NCBI RefSeq assembly: GCF_037975245.1
Contig: NC_092562.1
Coordinates: forward strand, 21,841,054 to 21,905,053
Direction: 5' to 3'
DNA: 64,000 bases
From: Apostichopus japonicus
Lineage: Eukaryota; Echinodermata; Holothuroidea; Aspidochirotida; Stichopodidae
A program made the position numbers and the translations under genes. Each line of letters begins with the position of its first letter. Positions within the stretch are counted from its first letter, which is position 1. The notes below the pieces were generated by a model. It was not told where the DNA came from. It saw nothing but the letters and a program-made list of their open reading frames with translations, and searched no databases. Of this stretch, positions 59,401 through 64,000 are shown piece by piece.

Positions 59401-60129
59401 GCCCACAGGTGACCTTTGACCCCAAATTTTGGACCATCTCTGATGGCCCTATACCCAATGGTCCTTGTGTCCAAGTTTCATGAAATTCCATCAAACACTG
59501 TGCGCGGCGAGTGGGAGCGGTTTTACCAATTGTTGACGGATAGAGTGATAGAGTGATAGAATGATAGAGTGATAGAGTGATAGACGCCGCACTGTAACAA
59601 TAGCTCACACCAGCATGCTGGTATGAGCTAAAAAACCCATTAAATTTGTACCTTCGCCATAAAAAAAAATACTACGAAGATGTGCATGGTTCGAACTAGA
59701 GATACAGAAAATTTCCAGTATATTTTTTGATCAGTAATCAACTTCGGCCACCGGGATATCCCTATAACACTCGAACTAAAGTATTTCCCTTGAGGGTGAT
59801 TATATACTCAAACAATAAAAGTGGTAATACTATGCAACCGTCGGAGAGAAAGGTTTCCTTTAAATTTAAAATTATCATTTGTTTTTCCTCCCTAATTCAA
59901 TCACTTCACTAACTTTTTTAAATCCAACTTACCTCGAGGATCTCCAAATACTGAAACCTCATGTGGACTTCATGAGCATGACAACCACAAAGTCACCTCT
60001 CGCAGTAACCATGGGATCGTCACCACCTGTTATGGTCCAGGTTGGAGGAAGCTGGCACTCGCCCCCAGTGTCCTGGGCATGGCTCAGGAGGGGCAACAGA
60101 GCCACCAGAAACGGTAGGAGATTCACCAT
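56373..60129 (-). CDS. Selenoprotein P-like secreted protein, one Sec (3 coding exons)
   Basis: Coding exons are 60129-59933, 57939-57736 and 56484-56373, giving 170 residues plus TAA, phases consistent. Signal peptide MVNLLPFLVALLPLLSHA, then CQLPPTWTITGGDDPM, GDFVVVMLMKST and codon 57 = TGA, followed by GFSIWRSSRLESLRSAL. This matches the selenoprotein P N-terminal thioredoxin-like domain column by column (human: CKQPPAWSI, ...ASU, then KLEDLR, GYSNISY, DDFLIYDRCG). Exons 2-3 give SYSDVTFMGVN, WTKLDGEKDDVLIYDR and CGQLITRVRLPYG. The TGA is therefore read as selenocysteine, served by the SECIS at 54365-54437. The redox motif is UxxS rather than UxxC. The His- and Sec-rich C-terminal half of selenoprotein P is absent. 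Likely an extracellular redox protein rather than a bulk selenium carrier (inference). Confidence 0.9.
57736..57939 (-). CDS. Selenoprotein P-like gene, coding exon 2
   Basis: Encodes LESLRSALVGESYSDVTFMG, then SRYISILEGRVSFPVYQDTD and WTKLDGEKDDVLIYDR, matching selenoprotein P residues after the Sec site. Acceptor CCAATAG, donor GTAAGA, phase 2. Confidence 0.93.
57940..59932 (-). other. Selenoprotein P-like gene, intron 1
   Basis: 1,993 bp, GTAAGT donor and CCAATAG acceptor. It carries the interspersed repeat at 58975-59640 and, near 58490-58575, the right end of a G/C-tract MITE (C run, then CCTGGCCACACCACTG). Otherwise no feature is seen. Confidence 0.85.
58975..59640 (+). mobile_element. 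Interspersed repeat with variable (GATAGAGT)n and palindromic end
   Basis: The sequence has the character of a non-autonomous element common in marine invertebrates: repeated GACCTTTGACCC / GACCTCAA words, CAAGTTTCATGAAATTCCAT, CACTGTGCGCGGCGAGTGGG, then GATAGAGT repeats (59538-59585), GACGCCGCACTGTAACAATA, and a 30-bp near-perfect palindrome (59601-59630, one mismatch; core CCAGCATGCTGG). The 5' limit is uncertain. A terminal hairpin followed by CTAA is compatible with a Helitron-like 3' end, but no Helitron 5' TC end is identified. Confidence 0.6.
59933..60129 (-). CDS. Selenoprotein P-like gene, coding exon 1 (signal peptide and Sec)
   Basis: Signal peptide, first Cys of the mature protein (Cys25) and the Sec codon at 59961-59959. 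Donor GTAAGT, phase 2. The ATG at 60129 is preferred over the one at 60180, since it starts directly at the signal peptide. Human selenoprotein P has its first Sec at precursor residue 59, against 57 here. Confidence 0.9.
59959..59961 (-). other. In-frame TGA read as selenocysteine (Sec57)
   Basis: The codons after the TGA stay open to the GTAAGT donor, and the frame they set is the only one that joins exon 2 in frame with the family sequence (R then LESLRSAL). The spacing from Sec to LE equals that of human selenoprotein P (U plus 9 residues). The Cys normally three residues later is Ser here (AGT). Confidence 0.88.
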
Positions 60130-63100
60130 CTTTGGTTGTCTTAATACGTGTAAAAACAATGAAAACCAAATGAAGCACAAGAAGAAGAAAGTAATATTAT
60201 CATAGCATCAGGTAGAAAGATGAATTTTATTTGACTGGTTCCGAAACATATAGGGCTTTAAATATAGCAGTCGGCTATTATGACCGCTGATCAATGAAAG
60301 TTGTTTCGTGGTAGCAAGCTGAAGAGGTCTAAGTTTGGCAGTTCAACGCTACAGTTTGATGGTTACATATAATCGACCATCCATGCAGGGAAGTAGTACC
60401 CAAAACCAGGAGCTGTTAGCGATGACAAGTTATTGGCGTAGAAAGCTACCAAAAGGTGAGGCGGGTGGGGTGGGGTGGGGTGGGGAGGGGGCACTATTCC
60501 TGCGCCTGTTCTTGCGTCTACATACATCTGTTACTGTATAGTGGTCAACATTGCGTAAGGATATTCAATATTGGGTTAAACAGTTAAAATTGGAGTCGGA
60601 ACGTATCGGTAGACTTTTGTATGCCTATTTTTCTAAGATGTCTCAATTACTATATTACAAGTGATGTCTCAGTCACTGTGTTGCTACATGATACTTCGAA
60701 CTGCTTTTACCTCATTGTACTATTACAATACTATTTGTGGGCGTATTCAATGAGAAAACCCCTCTATGGAAGGGGTGGTGAGGTGGTGGGGGTGGTGGGG
60801 AGGTGGGGCGGGAGTGTCGAAATGAAGGAACTGGAGTGACACCCAACGGTATAATGCTAAGTACCACAATCAGGACAAAAAAAAATATTTCAGACAACAA
60901 AGAAGCGAGGTGCAGTAATGAATAACGGGAGTTCATAAAGTAAGTTTTACCTTACGTTAATATTAAATATCTCCAGGTTTTCAAAGCAGATCAGGTTCCC
61001 AGAATTTAAAGCTTTTTAAGCTTCAGTTATTGGCATCCCTTCTCTAGTTAATGTTTTCATCACATGACTTCGCATTTGGGTTAATTAAACATATTTGAAA
61101 TTATTTAATCATACATGACATTTTACCTCAAGTTTGTTCAACTTGACTGCTGTAGAAGGAAATGTATTCACAGACAATTTCTCTGTCCAAGACTAGGAGA
61201 CTATATGAAGCGGAAGTTCAAAGGTGATAGTAACCCCCCCCCCCCCGTTAATGGAACAAGATATCCCCTCCCTGTTACTGGAACAAGATACAGAAAACAC
61301 TTAATTATTTCCTTCACCGAAAACACGCACCGCATATGAAGTTCATTGAAATATCTCTATCAATCTCATAAAATGTCTACTTTTCAAATTTTAATTTCAT
61401 ATTTGGAAACTGGAATGGTACAGCCTTATTTCTGTGTACTTTTCTTTTTTTCCTATTGGGAAATCAATCATTAGTAAAGGAAGAAGGTCCTCTCAGTGGA
61501 GATAAATTATGAGATTGCACGCACATAGATGTCTAACAATCTCACGTTATTGGGATAAATTTAAAAAAAAAAATTAATTGTCTGCCCTTCGCTATTAACC
61601 AACAAAACGGTAGCATTCCCCTACTTGTTGATTTCATACCTGGACAGAACACAGCATAAATCAAATGACTTTTCTAAAATTATCTTCAACAAATAGGACC
61701 TACAGCACCGAGTATACTGCATGGTTCGTGTATAACTTCCGTGATTACCGAGTAGCATAATACCACAGCTTCAGTTGCTATTTAATTGGCTACGAAAAGG
61801 TGTAGCAACCAACATCGCAACATACTGGGCTACGTATGATTTTAACACCAGAACAATAAGAAATCTTGATAGTAGATAAATAACCAGATATAAATTTTAA
61901 ATAAAATCGGAAAAGATATTTACCTCTCCTTGGTTTCTTATATTATATCTCTCTTTCTGACTGAATCATTCAACTCGTCGTTTACCACTGAACGAAGTTG
62001 TTGAAATCTGTCTGGACCTCCTCTGAGAGAAACTTACCTCGTTTCGTAAGCCAAACTGCAAATTTATGTAATGAAATGTTCATGGTGACCTTTAGATCAC
62101 GTGTCATAGCAACGTGATTTGTTTCCATGGTGAAAGAAGGCACAGCTGATGGTTTGGATTGTAGAAAAGAGCCTAAACAATCGATCCAACTGCTGTGGTA
62201 GTGACCTTGTCCCTATGACGTGTGATTGTCTAACTTATCGTTGGGTCATTTACCTACGTAGCTGTTTAGAAATTATTCGGCACTGTCGCATTTTCAAGGC
62301 AAGCAGAGTAGTCAGCAGTCGCGAAGCAGGCAGTGTCCAAGTTGAGTTACGAAAGTTCCTATTTTGAAGTTACAAAACCAGACAGTTCAAGGAAATCCAT
62401 TGACTATGAATACATGACAGCCGTCTGTTATATCACGTCAGAGCACAGCATGACACAGAACGTACTTGAATTTAGAAAAACAGTTCCTGCGCTTTCGCTC
62501 TTCCCAGGGAGATGCTGTATACAAGAACCCCCTGCACTATACCAGAGCCCTTCAGCATACCCGACGGTGAAGGGGTCACTTCTCCCCTCCCACCTCCCTC
62601 TCTCATATCTTGGATGTGATTGGAAGAGGCAACGGGGTCTTCAGACTTTATACGATAGAAAACTTAATATTTTTATTTTCCGCGGGAATTTGATGAGCAA
62701 CCATAGATTTCATATTAAAAGCTGGACTATTAAAATGTACCACACCCACACATGAGCAAGAAGCTTCGATTTCACCTCCGACATATCAGATTAACTGATG
62801 TCTGAGGAAGAAAGGAAGGGAGGGCGTGAGGGGGGGGGAGGGGTCTAAGAGGGGCATTACATAAGATTACGTTTAAATGTGATCCAAGTTATAAATGGGT
62901 AAGTGTAGAGAAATGGATTGCCTTTGGATATTAAATGAATATGAAGGTATGACTGTTAAGTGTGACCGAATCTGAAGTTTCTTGTTGGTTCTGAGAGTCA
63001 ATTCAATGTTCATTCTATTCGGTGTTATCAAAATCACTTGGTGTTATCAAATTGAACTATAATTAGACTATCATACCCATCATTCCCCTCTCACCATCCG

Positions 63101-63284
63101 CTGAATAACTTCCCTGATTCAAACGCAACGCTAAATGTTTATTTGAAATTTCTTACATGGAAACAAGAAACAAAGTACAACATTTCTTTTTTCTGTTAGC
63201 TTTTATATTTATATATATATATATTTCATGTCTGGAAAAGTAGCAAAATTAAGCAACAAAGCCGTGTACTCTATGTACGTTGTG
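60130..63284. other. Upstream region of the selenoprotein P-like gene
   Basis: Contains the presumed promoter of the minus-strand gene. No coding exon is supported. G-rich tracts lie near 60460-60490, 60770-60812 and 62820-62842, and a 13-C run near 61237-61247. The 140-codon plus-strand ORF at 62333 has no recognisable motif and no splice or repeat support. AATAAA on the minus strand at 63138-63143 may be the poly(A) signal of the next gene. Confidence 0.5.
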
Positions 63285-63355
63285 GATGCTGGCTCTTTTA
63301 GTCGGGTGCACCCTGCCCTGGATACAGGTTTTAAGGGTGACCGTCATTAAGCATC
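63285..63355 (-). promoter_or_regulatory. SECIS element 2
   Basis: Minus-strand RNA. ATGAC (63347-63343), 11 nt (GGTCACCCTTA), then unpaired AAA, mini-stem CCTG-TATC-CAGG, return strand AGGGTGCACC and CGAC (63304-63301). Helix II is near perfect: CACCCT with AGGGTG, a bulged C on the return strand, then GGT with ACC. Helix I can form from GATGCT with AGCATC. It is homologous to SECIS 1 (same ends, same quartet, same AAA). It is upstream of the gene at 60129, so it must serve a further minus-strand selenoprotein gene lying beyond 64000. Confidence 0.85.
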
Positions 63356-64000
63356 ATTACGAACAAAGAGAAGTAGGTTTCGTTGGTTGATGAGCTGTAT
63401 TTCGTAACAGTAAACTATCTACTCATGAGTCTTGTATTGAAACTACACATTTAAAAAAAAATTCTTGAATATAATTTTACTAATTTTTTTTCAACAAAAC
63501 AATTTAGTATGGGCCTGTTTTCAGCACAGTACACGAAACAGTGATTCGCTATCATTGGTGGCGTTAGTATTACAAAGGGAAGGTGTACAGAATGTTATAC
63601 GAAATGTTACAACCTTGGATATAAATGTTCACTTCTGTGCAGTGTGCAGTAAATTCAGGAACATTTTCTTCTGCTAGTACCTTTGTTTAGGATACTTATA
63701 TATTATGGAACGCGAAATGGATAAAATTCATTTAAAACATCCTGATATGTAGCAACGGGATGTAAAACTCGTGAACAACGTGATTTGTAGCAACGGCCCC
63801 TTCAAAAGATTTTTTGGAGGCGTGGCCTACAGTAGTTATGATCTACGCATGCTCATATCAAAAAGTCTGGTTGTTTGGCTTGACGACATGGGAATGGTGA
63901 TGGTCACTGCTGTACAGTTTAGCAACATAGTTGGAATTCTAATAAGCGAAAGTACAGGAAAGCTTTAGCTTTCTTTCCGAAATGACCATTACCCCTGCCT
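63356..64000 (-). other. 3' part of a presumed second selenoprotein gene
   Basis: On transcript logic this stretch should be 3' UTR or last intron of the gene that owns SECIS 2. No selenoprotein-type coding exon is recognisable here. By analogy with gene 1, where stop codon and SECIS are 2 kb apart, the coding exons would lie outside the window. Confidence 0.4.

Noticed and set aside
59959-60180. Reading the TGA at 59959 as a normal stop of a 73-codon ORF
   Set aside because: Family alignment continues in frame beyond it, the splice phase fits only the read-through frame, and a SECIS lies downstream.
62333-62755. 140-codon plus-strand ORF as a gene
   Set aside because: No recognisable motif, no splice context or family similarity; composition like the flanking non-coding DNA.
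1-64000. CRISPR arrays, operons, bacterial promoters or ribosome binding sites
   Set aside because: The sequence is eukaryotic with spliceosomal introns. Tandem arrays here have no spacer-repeat pattern of CRISPR type.

Overview
This is eukaryotic nuclear DNA, AT-rich and intron-rich, most likely from a marine invertebrate deuterostome. An echinoderm is my best guess, from the gene content (a selenoprotein P-type protein and a collectrin-type membrane protein) and the repeat style (hAT-type MITEs, a tRNA-derived SINE, many poly-G/poly-C tracts). The species cannot be fixed from the sequence. No single long ORF marks a gene here: the genes are split into short exons, and the long ORFs are mostly satellite artefacts.

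Three protein-coding genes can be assembled with every splice phase in agreement. (1) TRAPPC5, plus strand, 15533-39495: 7 coding exons, 187 codons, complete, with one intron of 19.4 kb that holds two large satellite arrays, a LINE tail and a MITE. (2) A collectrin-like (ACE2 tail-like) single-pass membrane protein, minus strand, 51076-43189: 7 coding exons, 312 codons, with signal peptide, one transmembrane segment and a PDZ-type C-terminus. It converges on TRAPPC5. (3) A short selenoprotein P-like secreted thioredoxin-fold protein, minus strand, 60129-56373: 3 coding exons, 170 residues. An in-frame TGA sits exactly where selenoprotein P has its N-terminal selenocysteine. About 2 kb downstream lies a good SECIS element (54365-54437), followed by a poly(A) signal.

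A second, clearly homologous SECIS element lies on the minus strand at 63285-63355. It is upstream of gene 3, so it must belong to another selenoprotein gene whose body lies beyond the right edge. This points to a tandem selenoprotein cluster and is the most interesting part of the window.

Layout: 1-15.5 kb is intergenic, with a tandem U2-snRNA-like repeat, a tRNA-derived SINE, a paired hammerhead-ribozyme-like repeat and a hAT MITE. 15.5-39.5 kb is TRAPPC5. 39.5-43.2 kb is intergenic. 43.2-51.1 kb is the collectrin-like gene, with hAT MITEs (one of them compound) in its introns. 51.1-54.3 kb is intergenic, with a CT-rich minisatellite. 54.3-60.1 kb is the selenoprotein gene including its 3' UTR. 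60.1-63.3 kb is intergenic, and 63.3-64 kb is the 3' end of the presumed second selenoprotein gene.
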